The translations under genes and the position numbers were made by a program. The notes beneath the pieces were generated by a model. That model ran no database searches. It was not told the DNA's origin and was given only the letters and a program-made list of their open reading frames with translations. This document shows positions 23,881 to 30,266 of a stretch of DNA of 31,071 nt, one piece after another (the first letter of the stretch is position 1; each line of letters opens with the position of its first letter). This DNA comes from Propionibacterium sp. (GTDB taxonomy: Bacteria; Actinomycetota; Actinomycetes; Propionibacteriales; Propionibacteriaceae). The stretch covers positions 1 through 31,071 of the forward strand of contig JALHFX010000075.1 of the NCBI GenBank assembly GCA_022837595.1, written 5' to 3'.

Positions 23881-24321
23881 GTGCCAGAAATGAGTCACGA
23901 CGAGGTGACTGCCAGCCGACCAGAGACGCCCAGTCGATCTCGACGAGAGGACGCGCTGTTGCGCGAGGAGCTCGCGAGCGTCGCGGCCCAACGTGAAGCC
24001 CACGAAGCTCAGCAGCTGATCGACGACTTCATCGCGCAGGCTCGACGTGCGGGTATCGAGCCGGAACCGTTGCGGGTGCACTTATCGGGCGGAGGCACCG
24101 CACGAACCGACAGATTTGGGTGGTATATCAAGGTGGATCAGACCGTCGCCATCGGCAGCGACGGTGGCTATTACGTGCTGAGCATGCCAGGAGGGCTGCA
24201 AGAGCGACTCTCGGGAGTGCGGCTGGTCGCTACTCAGCCGGCACTCCAGGTCAGCCTGGGCGGGCGTGACGGCGAGTCCGGAGACTTGGCTGACTTCCTG
24301 ACCAGGAGGCTGAGGCATTGA
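23881..24321 (+). CDS. Hypothetical protein, 146 residues
   Basis: I do not recognise a family. The first 60 or so residues are charged and helical, with a likely coiled coil (REDALLREELASVAAQREAHEAQQLIDDF). The C-terminal part looks like an all-beta domain: VHLSGGGTARTDRFGWYIKV, then VAIGSDGGYYVLSMPGG, then VRLVATQPALQVSLGG, ending in a helix (LADFLTRRL). There is no signal peptide or membrane segment, so it is probably cytoplasmic. The start is GTG 23881, supported by the -10 geometry; an in-frame ATG at 23890 is the alternative. It diverges from the MFS gene. Codon use looks like that of the neighbours, so the protein is probably real. Confidence 0.72.
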   Translation: MPEMSHDEVTASRPETPSRSRREDALLREELASVAAQREAHEAQQLIDDFIAQARRAGIEPEPLRVHLSGGGTARTDRFGWYIKVDQTVAIGSDGGYYVLSMPGGLQERLSGVRLVATQPALQVSLGGRDGESGDLADFLTRRLRH

Positions 24322-24422
24322 GGTGACCGAGACCTTGCGCAAGCAAGTGCGGACCTCCTGATCGCTGGGTACGTATTCACCAGGAGCCAGGCACTGACTG
24401 GACGTAGGAAGTTGAAGAAGCG

Positions 24423-24458
24423 CCAGGGGGCTGATAGTCACCCCTACCAACCCCCTGG
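24423..24458. terminator. Hairpin in the spacer before dctP1
   Basis: CCAGGGGG (24423-24430) and CCCCCTGG (24451-24458) form a perfect 8-bp stem with a 20-nt loop. It may end transcripts from the 146-residue gene about 100 bp upstream. No U-run follows, so the call is weak. Confidence 0.4.
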
Positions 24459-24526
24459 GCTAACTGAAACCTGAATATAGCCTGATACCTTCATGCAGCA
24501 AGGATCGGCGCGCGGGTTCGTGCATG

Positions 24527-24564
24527 AGGTAACGATTCGGTTACCTAGGTTGCCGGGTTGCCGG
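24527..24564 (+). promoter_or_regulatory. Bipartite upstream element of dctP1
   Basis: AGGTAACGAT (24527-24536) opens an inverted repeat AGGTAAC-N6-GTTACCT (24527-24546). TTGCCGGGTTGCCGG (24550-24564) follows. Nearly the same two blocks occur in the same order and spacing before dctP2, so this is probably a binding site for a shared regulator, possibly the IclR protein encoded at 30267. Confidence 0.6.
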
Positions 24565-24571
24565 GTGTTTC

Positions 24572-24601
24572 TTGAATCTGCCGTGCTAAAATCCATAAAC
24601 T
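24572..24601 (+). promoter_or_regulatory. dctP1 promoter
   Basis: TTGAAT (24572-24577) and TAAACT (24596-24601) are separated by 18 bp. The pair lies 7 bp after the TTGCC element, matching the layout before dctP2. A start near 24608 would leave a leader of about 135 nt. Confidence 0.55.
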
Positions 24602-24743
24602 CCAATTCAGCTAGTGGAATTTGAGCTGTGTGCGTCCGGTCCGATTGGAAGGCCAGCTGTCTTCGGCGACGAAGTCTAGCGTTTGAATGGATTTAACCGG
24701 CGCCCGGCGAGCCATGTAAGACCAATATCAAGGAGGAACAACC

Positions 24744-25799
24744 GTGAAGTTGTCCAAGGTCATTCTGACAGGCGCTGTCGGTCTCGTGTCGCTGAGCCTC
24801 GCTGCCTGTGGTGGCGGCTCGAGCGGCGATTCAAGCGATGGTTCGGGCAAGGGCAGCAGTGGTCAGACCGTCTTCAAGCTCGCGTTCAACCAGACTGCCG
24901 ACCATCCGCAGTACGAGGCCGGTGTCGCGTTGGGTAAGAAACTCGAAGAAGTCACCGATGGCCGTTACTCGGTGAAGGTCTACCCGAACGAGCAGTTGGG
25001 TGGTCAAGCAGACGTAATCCAGAATCTCTCGAACGGCACCGTCGAGCTGATGTGGGTCGGCGCGCCTGTGCTCGAGGGCTTCAACTCCGACTTCATCGTC
25101 TTCAACCTGCCATATATGTTCGACTCCACTGAGGCCCAGGGCGCTGTCCTGTCGAACACCGAGGCACTCGAATCTCTCTACCACTCCATCGAGGACTCGA
25201 AGGGGATCACCGTCCTCACTGGTGTGAACGCCGGCACCCGGAATATCTACAACAGCAAGCACCCGGTCGTGACTCCGGCAGACCTGCAGGGCATGAAGAT
25301 CCGCGTGCAGCAGTCCGATTCACAGGTAGCGATGATTGAGGCCATGGGAGCCATCGCTTCTCCGATGAACCAGGGCGATGTTTACTCCGCGTTGCAGACC
25401 GGTGTTCTGGATGGCGCTGAGAACAATGAGGTCACCTGGGATGCGCTGAAGCAGGACGAGGTCGCGAAGTACTACTCGTACACCAAGCACCTGATGCTCC
25501 CCGACTACCTGCTGATGAGCACGAAGGCTCTCAACAAGATGAGCGAAGAGGATCAGGCCGCGCTCCTGGGGCTTATCCCCGAGATTCAGCAGATCGCCAA
25601 TGAAGGTTTCGCCGCGTTCACTCAGTCCTCTATCGAACACGCCACCTCGATCGGTGCGGAGTTCAACGACAATGTCGACATTGAGGCCTTCAAGACTCTG
25701 ACCCAGCCGCTGGTTGATTCGGCCCTCAGCGGGAACGACACTCGCCAGGCGCTGTACCAAGTGGTTCAGGAAGCGAACGCCGCATACCCAGCAAAGTAG
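24744..25799 (+). CDS. dctP: TRAP transporter substrate-binding lipoprotein, DctP family (copy 1)
   Basis: An extracytoplasmic solute-binding protein feeding a TRAP permease. The 351-residue precursor has a lipoprotein signal peptide with lipobox LAAC and the lipidated Cys22, then a Gly/Ser-rich linker (23-40). The DctP fold follows: VFKLAFNQTADHPQYEAG, then GGQADVIQNLSNGTVELM, then TRNIYNSKHPVVTPADLQG. Arg187 in GMKIRVQ is the usual carboxylate-binding arginine, so the ligand is an organic or sugar acid. GDVYSALQTGVLDGAENN is also characteristic. GTG 24744 is preceded by AAGGAGG (24730-24736). It is about two thirds identical by eye to copy 2 and isolated from it by a strong hairpin. Confidence 0.92.
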   Translation: MKLSKVILTGAVGLVSLSLAACGGGSSGDSSDGSGKGSSGQTVFKLAFNQTADHPQYEAGVALGKKLEEVTDGRYSVKVYPNEQLGGQADVIQNLSNGTVELMWVGAPVLEGFNSDFIVFNLPYMFDSTEAQGAVLSNTEALESLYHSIEDSKGITVLTGVNAGTRNIYNSKHPVVTPADLQGMKIRVQQSDSQVAMIEAMGAIASPMNQGDVYSALQTGVLDGAENNEVTWDALKQDEVAKYYSYTKHLMLPDYLLMSTKALNKMSEEDQAALLGLIPEIQQIANEGFAAFTQSSIEHATSIGAEFNDNVDIEAFKTLTQPLVDSALSGNDTRQALYQVVQEANAAYPAK

Positions 25800-25812
25800 T
25801 ACTCACCTAACA

Positions 25813-25833
25813 CCTGCCGTGTGACGCGGCAGG
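25813..25833 (+). terminator. Short hairpin after dctP1
   Basis: CCTGCCG (25813-25819) pairs with CGGCAGG (25827-25833) across a 7-nt loop, 13 bp after the dctP1 stop. It precedes the much longer hairpin at 25847. Confidence 0.5.
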
Positions 25834-25846
25834 AAGACGTGAGAAT

Positions 25847-25892
25847 TAGAGCGGTGGACCCGGACTCTTCGGAGTCCGGGTCCACCGCTCTA
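25847..25892 (+). terminator. 21-bp perfect hairpin with UUCG tetraloop after dctP1
   Basis: Bases 25847-25867 pair perfectly with 25872-25892 around TTCG, and the closing pair is C-G, the exceptionally stable cUUCGg form. No U-run follows. It is likely to end or process the dctP1 transcript, or to protect its 3' end from exonucleases. Confidence 0.85.
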
Positions 25893-25929
25893 GCTATCTC
25901 CTCAGCCGTACGGTCAACGGCGAAACCCA

Positions 25930-25966
25930 AGGTTACGATCTGACATATTTGTTGCCTGGTTGCCAG
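25930..25966 (+). promoter_or_regulatory. Bipartite upstream element of dctP2
   Basis: AGGTTACGAT (25930-25939) differs by one base from the block before dctP1. TTGCCTGGTTGCCAG (25952-25966) differs by two. The offset between blocks is 22 bp here and 23 bp there. The full AGGTAAC inverted repeat is not kept, so the AGGTWACGAT half is the conserved part. Confidence 0.6.
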
Positions 25967-25972
25967 TCGGTC

Positions 25973-26002
25973 TTGACCCTGAAACTCCCCCGTTCCTAGA
26001 CT
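25973..26002 (+). promoter_or_regulatory. dctP2 promoter
   Basis: TTGACC (25973-25978) and TAGACT (25997-26002) are 18 bp apart, a good sigma-A type match. The pair begins 6 bp after the TTGCC element. A start near 26009 gives a leader of about 140 nt. Confidence 0.65.
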
Positions 26003-26150
26003 CAATCTACGTCAAGCTGAACCCTGTTTGATCTGACGAACCGTCACATCGTCGAGATTGCGTTCTTCCCATTGGCACTGTCCGCTAACTGAGAGTCTGC
26101 AATCATTGGTAGGAAGTCGCACTGCCTGTCTGCAAGAAAGGACATCAACA

Positions 26151-27200
26151 ATGAAGTTGTCAAAGCTGGTACTGACCGGCGCGATTGGTCTCGTGTCGCT
26201 CAGCCTGGCTGCCTGTGGGGGTGGCTCTAGCAGCGGAGGAAGTAGCGAGGGAGGCGGCGGCGGTGGTAAGACCGTCTTCAAGCTTGCATTTAATCAGACT
26301 GCCGACCATCCGCAATATAAGGCAGCTGTCGAGTTCGGAAAGAAGCTGGAAGAGGCCACTGATGGCCGTTACTCGGTGAAGGTTTATCCGAACGAGCAGC
26401 TCGGCACGCAGTCTGATGTCGTCCAGAACCTTTCGAATGGCACCGTCGAGATGATGTACATCGGTGGCCCGGTCATGGAGGGCTTCAACTCCGATTTCAT
26501 CGTCTATAACCTGCCGTACATGTTCGACGGCTATGAGGCCCAACAGGCCATCTTCGACAATGACGAGCTCAACAAGGATCTCTTCATTTCTGTTGAGGGG
26601 TCGAAGAACATTACGGTGCTGGCGGCACTGTATGCCGGCGTTCGTAACGTCTACAACAGCAAGCATCCGATTGTGACTCCGAATGATCTGCAAGGTCTGA
26701 AGATCCGCGTGCAGCAGTCTGATTCCCAGGTTGAAATGATTGAGGCCATGGGAGCAATCGCTTCGCCGATGGGTCAGGGCGATGTCTACTCTGCTCTGCA
26801 GACGGGCGTTCTCGATGGTGCCGAGAATAATGAGACTGTCTACCACGCCCTCAAGCACGACGAGGTTGCGAAGTACTACTCCTACACCAAGCATCTGATG
26901 ATCCCCGACTACCTGCTGATCAATACCCAGGCGCTCAACAAGCTCGACGATGCTGATCGTGCGACTTTCCTTGGTTTGATCCCGGAGCTGCGTGACCAGG
27001 CGAACACCGGATTCCTCGAGTTCGCGAAGGAGTCGAAGGCAGAATCTGAGAAGATCGGTGCCCAGTTCAACGACGATGTCGATATCGCCGCTTTCAAGGA
27101 ACTCGTGCAGCCGATGGTCGACAATGCCGTCACCCAAAATGAGGTCCGCAAACAGCTTTACGATGCTGTCCAAAAGGCAAACGAAGAGCACCCGGCGTAG
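26151..27200 (+). CDS. dctP: TRAP transporter substrate-binding lipoprotein, DctP family (copy 2)
   Basis: The 349-residue paralogue of the preceding gene has the same lipoprotein signal (LSLAAC, Cys22), a Gly-rich linker and the DctP fold. VFKLAFNQTADHPQYKAA, DLQGLKIRVQQSDSQVEM (carboxylate-binding Arg186) and GDVYSALQTGVLDGAENN are near-identical to copy 1. Differences concentrate in the linker, around 128-165 and in the C-terminal helices. VELMWVGAP in copy 1 becomes VEMMYIGGP here, near the ligand site, so the specificities may differ. ATG 26151 follows AAGAAAGGA at 8 nt. It is next to dctQM and separated from it by a hairpin, the common arrangement that lets the binding protein exceed the permease. 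Confidence 0.92.
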   Translation: MKLSKLVLTGAIGLVSLSLAACGGGSSSGGSSEGGGGGGKTVFKLAFNQTADHPQYKAAVEFGKKLEEATDGRYSVKVYPNEQLGTQSDVVQNLSNGTVEMMYIGGPVMEGFNSDFIVYNLPYMFDGYEAQQAIFDNDELNKDLFISVEGSKNITVLAALYAGVRNVYNSKHPIVTPNDLQGLKIRVQQSDSQVEMIEAMGAIASPMGQGDVYSALQTGVLDGAENNETVYHALKHDEVAKYYSYTKHLMIPDYLLINTQALNKLDDADRATFLGLIPELRDQANTGFLEFAKESKAESEKIGAQFNDDVDIAAFKELVQPMVDNAVTQNEVRKQLYDAVQKANEEHPA

Positions 27201-27218
27201 GTTCAGCTGACGTCAGGC

Positions 27219-27262
27219 GATGCGCGGGCGGGTACACAGATCGTGGTACCCAACCGCGCATC
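27219..27262 (+). terminator. Hairpin between dctP2 and dctQ (partial terminator or attenuator)
   Basis: GATGCGCGG (27219-27227) pairs with CCGCGCATC (27254-27262), and an inner GGGTAC (27230-27235) pairs with GTACCC (27246-27251). No T-run follows and no good promoter is seen before dctQ, so it probably reduces rather than abolishes read-through. Confidence 0.65.
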
Positions 27263-27362
27263 CCGCAGCCAAGGGATCCCAGAGGCCTCAATCGTCGAGT
27301 TGTGTTCGCCGCTGCCTCCCGCTGTCTTCATAATTAATTGACATATACAAAGGTTTCGACCC

Positions 27363-27896
27363 ATGAAAGCTCTCAGTGGATTTCAGCGCGTGGTCGATGC
27401 GATCTTGAGATGGTTCTGTATCGTATTGTTCGCGGCGCTGGTGGTTCTAGTTGTTTATCAGGTAGTCATTCGTTCTTTCGGTGGCGGTAACGCCTGGACC
27501 GAGGCGATGGCACGCATCATCTTCATTTGGCAGGGGATCATCGGTGCCGCCTACGTTATTGGTGAGAACGACGACGTCGCTATCGATTTCCTCGTCCGTA
27601 AGTTCCCGGCCGTCGTCGTGAAATTCTTCGAGGTATTGGCCCATTCAGTTGTCGGATTCTTCGCCGTCTGGATCATGATCCTGGGCGGTTGGCAGCTGGC
27701 ATCGTCCGCCTTCGACCAGACTGTCGAGTTGTTGCCTTTCTCGCAGGGTCAGATCTACATGATTCTGCCGTTGTCTGGCGTGCTCATCACGATCTATTGC
27801 ATCCTGCACATCATCAAAGCAGTCACCTCGGATGTGAAGCAGATCGTTGCTGAAGAAGACATCGATATCGCATCCCTGCAGGAAGAGGGCATCTGA
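27363..27896 (+). CDS. dctQ: TRAP transporter small permease, DctQ family
   Basis: The 177-residue four-helix subunit of the TRAP permease has hydrophobic segments at about 15-37, 50-67, 90-110 and 131-152. The family's conserved stretch is visible as NAWTEAMARIIFIWQGIIGAAYVIGENDDVAIDFL: the W..E....I..W..xxGA pattern followed by the charged loop. ATG 27363 has AAAGG about 9 nt upstream. dctM begins 2 nt after the stop, so the two are co-translated. The acidic C-terminal tail (AEEDIDIASLQEEG) is cytoplasmic. A TTGACA at 27338-27343 has no matching -10 and is not taken as a promoter. Confidence 0.92.
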   Translation: MKALSGFQRVVDAILRWFCIVLFAALVVLVVYQVVIRSFGGGNAWTEAMARIIFIWQGIIGAAYVIGENDDVAIDFLVRKFPAVVVKFFEVLAHSVVGFFAVWIMILGGWQLASSAFDQTVELLPFSQGQIYMILPLSGVLITIYCILHIIKAVTSDVKQIVAEEDIDIASLQEEGI

Positions 27897-27898
27897 TT

Positions 27899-29212
27899 AT
27901 GAGTGACGCAGGACTTGTTGCCATCATCTTGGTGGTGGGCATGTTCGGACTAATGGCCATCGGCGTTTCGGTGTCGGTATCCATTGGTCTGCCTTCGGCT
28001 ATCTGCCTGGTAATCCTCATGGGCCCGGATTCGGGTATCTTCACCTCGGCTCAGAAGATTTATAACGGTATCGACTCCTTCGCTCTGCTCGCGATCCCTT
28101 TGTTCGTATTGGCAGGGGCGATCATGAACCAAGGCGGTATCGCCTCGCGGCTGATCGACTTCGCGAAGGCATTGGTCGGGCCGATGCCCGGCGCGTTGGC
28201 GCAGACGAACTGTGTGACGAATATGTTGTTCTCGACTATTTCGGGTTCTTCACTCGCGTGCGCGTCGGCTGTCGGTGCGATCATGAGCCCCGAGATGGAA
28301 AAAGACGGCTACGACATGAGTTTCGCCGCCGCGGTGAATATCTCGACCGCGCCGGCCGGCATGCTGATTCCGCCGTCGAACACTGTGATTGTTTACGCAT
28401 TGGTTTCTCAGGCCTCCGTTGGCGCCTTGTTCCTCGCCGGTTACATCCCCGGTATCTTGTGGATCGCCACTTGTATGGTGCTGGTGCACTTGTATGCACG
28501 TAAGCGTCCGGAACTTAAAGGTAAGGGCTTCCCTCCGTTCAAGGACGGACTGCGGGCGTTCTTGCGGGCACTGCCCAGCCTCGGCCTGATCCTCGTGGTT
28601 ATCGGCGGTATCATTTCCGGTATCTTCACCGCGACCGAAGGCGCAGCGGTTGCTGTCTCCTACGCGTTGATCCTCTCGCTGATCTACCGCACCGTCCGTG
28701 TGCGGGATATTCCGCGCATCCTGTTGACCGCCACCCGTACGAGCTCTGTCGTGATCTTCTTGATCGGTCTGTCTTCGATTATGAGCTACGCCATGGTCTT
28801 CGCCGATATCCCGATGCTGATTGCCGAGTGGCTGACCGACTTCACCGATTCGCGCGTCGTCTTCTTGCTGATCATGGCAGTCATTCTCCTGATCATCGGT
28901 ATTCCGCTCGACGCGACTCCGGCTGTCTTGATCTTCACTCCGATCTTCCTGCCTATCGCTGTTGAGTACGGGGTCAGCCCCGTCCATCTGGGCATGATGA
29001 TGATGTTCAACATGGGCATTGCGATCATCTCGCCGCCTTCGGCGCCGGTGCTGTTCGTCGGTGCTCGGGTGGCAGGCAAGAAGGTTGAGGATGTTATTCG
29101 TCCGCTGCTGCCGTTCTTCGGTGCGCTGATCGTGATGTTGCTGGTCGTTCAGTACGTTCCTGCACTGTCTCTATGGCTACCGACCATGGCAGGCATGATC
29201 GCTCCGGCGTAA
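27899..29212 (+). CDS. dctM: TRAP transporter large permease, DctM family
   Basis: The 437-residue transport subunit, with about 12 helices, couples uptake to a sodium gradient in characterised relatives. Signatures include DSFALLAIPLFVLAGAIM near the start. SGSSLACASAVGAIMSPEM and NISTAPAGMLIPPSNTVIVY are the paired substrate- and sodium-binding segments. GIPLDATPAVLIFTPIFLPI and MMFNMGIAIISPPSAPVLFV in the second half repeat the pattern. Length is normal and no damage is seen. ATG 27899 starts 2 nt after dctQ with GAAGAGGG upstream. The dehydrogenase gene follows after 28 bp without a terminator, so it probably belongs to the same transcript. Confidence 0.94.
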   Translation: MSDAGLVAIILVVGMFGLMAIGVSVSVSIGLPSAICLVILMGPDSGIFTSAQKIYNGIDSFALLAIPLFVLAGAIMNQGGIASRLIDFAKALVGPMPGALAQTNCVTNMLFSTISGSSLACASAVGAIMSPEMEKDGYDMSFAAAVNISTAPAGMLIPPSNTVIVYALVSQASVGALFLAGYIPGILWIATCMVLVHLYARKRPELKGKGFPPFKDGLRAFLRALPSLGLILVVIGGIISGIFTATEGAAVAVSYALILSLIYRTVRVRDIPRILLTATRTSSVVIFLIGLSSIMSYAMVFADIPMLIAEWLTDFTDSRVVFLLIMAVILLIIGIPLDATPAVLIFTPIFLPIAVEYGVSPVHLGMMMMFNMGIAIISPPSAPVLFVGARVAGKKVEDVIRPLLPFFGALIVMLLVVQYVPALSLWLPTMAGMIAPA

Positions 29213-29240
29213 AAGCCGTTTTCAACTGAGGAGAACGCTG

Positions 29241-30263
29241 ATGAAGGCCGTTTATATCAAGGGCAAAGAAGACCTCGAGATCGCTGAGGTGCCTGTTCCG
29301 GAACCTGGTCCTGATCAGGTGCGTTTGAAGGTTGCCTATGTTGGAATCTGCGGTTCGGATTTGCACTATTACTACCACGGCGCCAATGGCACTTTCGTGG
29401 TGCGTGAACCACTGATTCCCGGTCACGAGATGTCGGGCTATATCGATCTGGACCCGTCCGGCGAATGGGCTCCGGGCACTGCAGTCACACTGCACCCGGC
29501 AACCTTCGGGCCTGATCTGCCCGGCATGGAGAACCTGCGCCACCTGCGCCCGGGTGGTTCCTACCTGGGCAGTGCGTCCACCTGGCCGCACACTCAGGGT
29601 GCGATGGCGGAGTACATGCTGGTCGGACGCGATATGCTGCGCGCGTTGCCTGCTGAAGTCTCGGTTGAGGCGGCCGCACTGGCCGAACCGCTGGGTGTGG
29701 TGCTGCATGGCATCAACATGGCCGGTGATGTGAGCGGATGCGACGTATTGGTTTCCGGCTCGGGACCGATCGGCCTGCTGGCCGGCTTCGCTGCTAAACA
29801 GCGTGGTGCGGCCAAGGTCACCTTCTCGGACGTTCTTGACGGACCGCTGGCCCGGGCCAAGCAGATCGGTGCGGACGAGGTGATCAACGTCGCGAAGGAC
29901 GCCCTGCCTGCGAACACTTACGATGTGATCCTGGAATGCTCCGCTGCCCCGCCTGCGGTTAACGGTTGCATGAAGGCTGTCAAGCCTCGTGGGCGTATCT
30001 CTCAGATCGGCATGTTCCCGGGTACCCCGGTGGCTGTCGAACTGGCGGCGCTGAGCCAAAAGGAGTTGACCTGGGTCGGTTCGTTCCGCTTCGATACCGA
30101 AGTCGACGAGGCCATCGAGATGATCGCTGCGGCGCCGGCGGTCGCGGACGTCATCACTCACGTCATCGGGGTTGACGAGGCCGAGGAGGCCTTTGCTGTG
30201 GCGAAGGACTCGCAAATCTCCGGCAAGGTGCTCGTGAAACTGGACGGTGATGTCGAAGCCTGA
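29241..30263 (+). CDS. MDR-family dehydrogenase, L-idonate 5-dehydrogenase-like
   Basis: A 340-residue NAD(P)-dependent medium-chain dehydrogenase. The catalytic zinc site is intact: Cys37 in GICGSDLHYYYHG, His62-Glu63 in PGHEMSG and the glutamate of ALAEPLGVVLHG. The Rossmann signature is VLVSGSGPIGLLAG. GICGSDLHYYxxG is typical of L-idonate 5-dehydrogenase and sorbitol-type enzymes. The four-cysteine lobe for structural zinc is absent: the region about 85-112 reads HPATFGPDLPG to SYLGS with no Cys. Next to a TRAP carrier it probably oxidises an imported sugar acid or polyol; the substrate is inferred. AGGAG lies 7 nt before ATG 29241. Confidence 0.85.
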   Translation: MKAVYIKGKEDLEIAEVPVPEPGPDQVRLKVAYVGICGSDLHYYYHGANGTFVVREPLIPGHEMSGYIDLDPSGEWAPGTAVTLHPATFGPDLPGMENLRHLRPGGSYLGSASTWPHTQGAMAEYMLVGRDMLRALPAEVSVEAAALAEPLGVVLHGINMAGDVSGCDVLVSGSGPIGLLAGFAAKQRGAAKVTFSDVLDGPLARAKQIGADEVINVAKDALPANTYDVILECSAAPPAVNGCMKAVKPRGRISQIGMFPGTPVAVELAALSQKELTWVGSFRFDTEVDEAIEMIAAAPAVADVITHVIGVDEAEEAFAVAKDSQISGKVLVKLDGDVEA

Positions 30264-30266
30264 TCA

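Larger units (their letters stand above)
24322..24743 (+). other. Intergenic region upstream of the first dctP
   Basis: This 422-bp spacer has no gene I can support. It contains a hairpin at 24423-24458 (CCAGGGGG with CCCCCTGG) and an inverted repeat TCATGCA (24491-24497) / TGCATGA (24521-24527). A second inverted repeat, the AGGTAAC box, overlaps it, followed by a TTGCC double motif and a promoter. The transcript leader would be about 135 nt and ends in AAGGAGG. Confidence 0.6.
25800..26150 (+). other. dctP1-dctP2 intergenic region
   Basis: This 351-bp spacer holds two tandem hairpins (25813-25892), then the bipartite element and promoter of dctP2 and a leader of about 140 nt. No gene is seen. 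Confidence 0.7.

Noticed and set aside
24661..24674. CTTCG-GCGA-CGAAG hairpin in the dctP1 leader as a riboswitch
   Set aside because: A 5-bp stem with a GNRA loop alone does not match a riboswitch class I know.
26160..27191. Long antisense open frame (343 codons) across dctP2
   Set aside because: It mirrors a clear DctP gene on the plus strand, has no ribosome-binding site and resembles no protein; long antisense frames are common in GC-rich coding DNA.
27338..27343. TTGACA as a -35 for dctQ
   Set aside because: No -10 hexamer at 16-18 nt; the expected position would fall on the start codon.
29094..30215. Long antisense open frame (373 codons) across the dehydrogenase gene
   Set aside because: Same reasoning: the plus-strand frame has complete MDR motifs, and the antisense product is low-complexity and unrecognisable.
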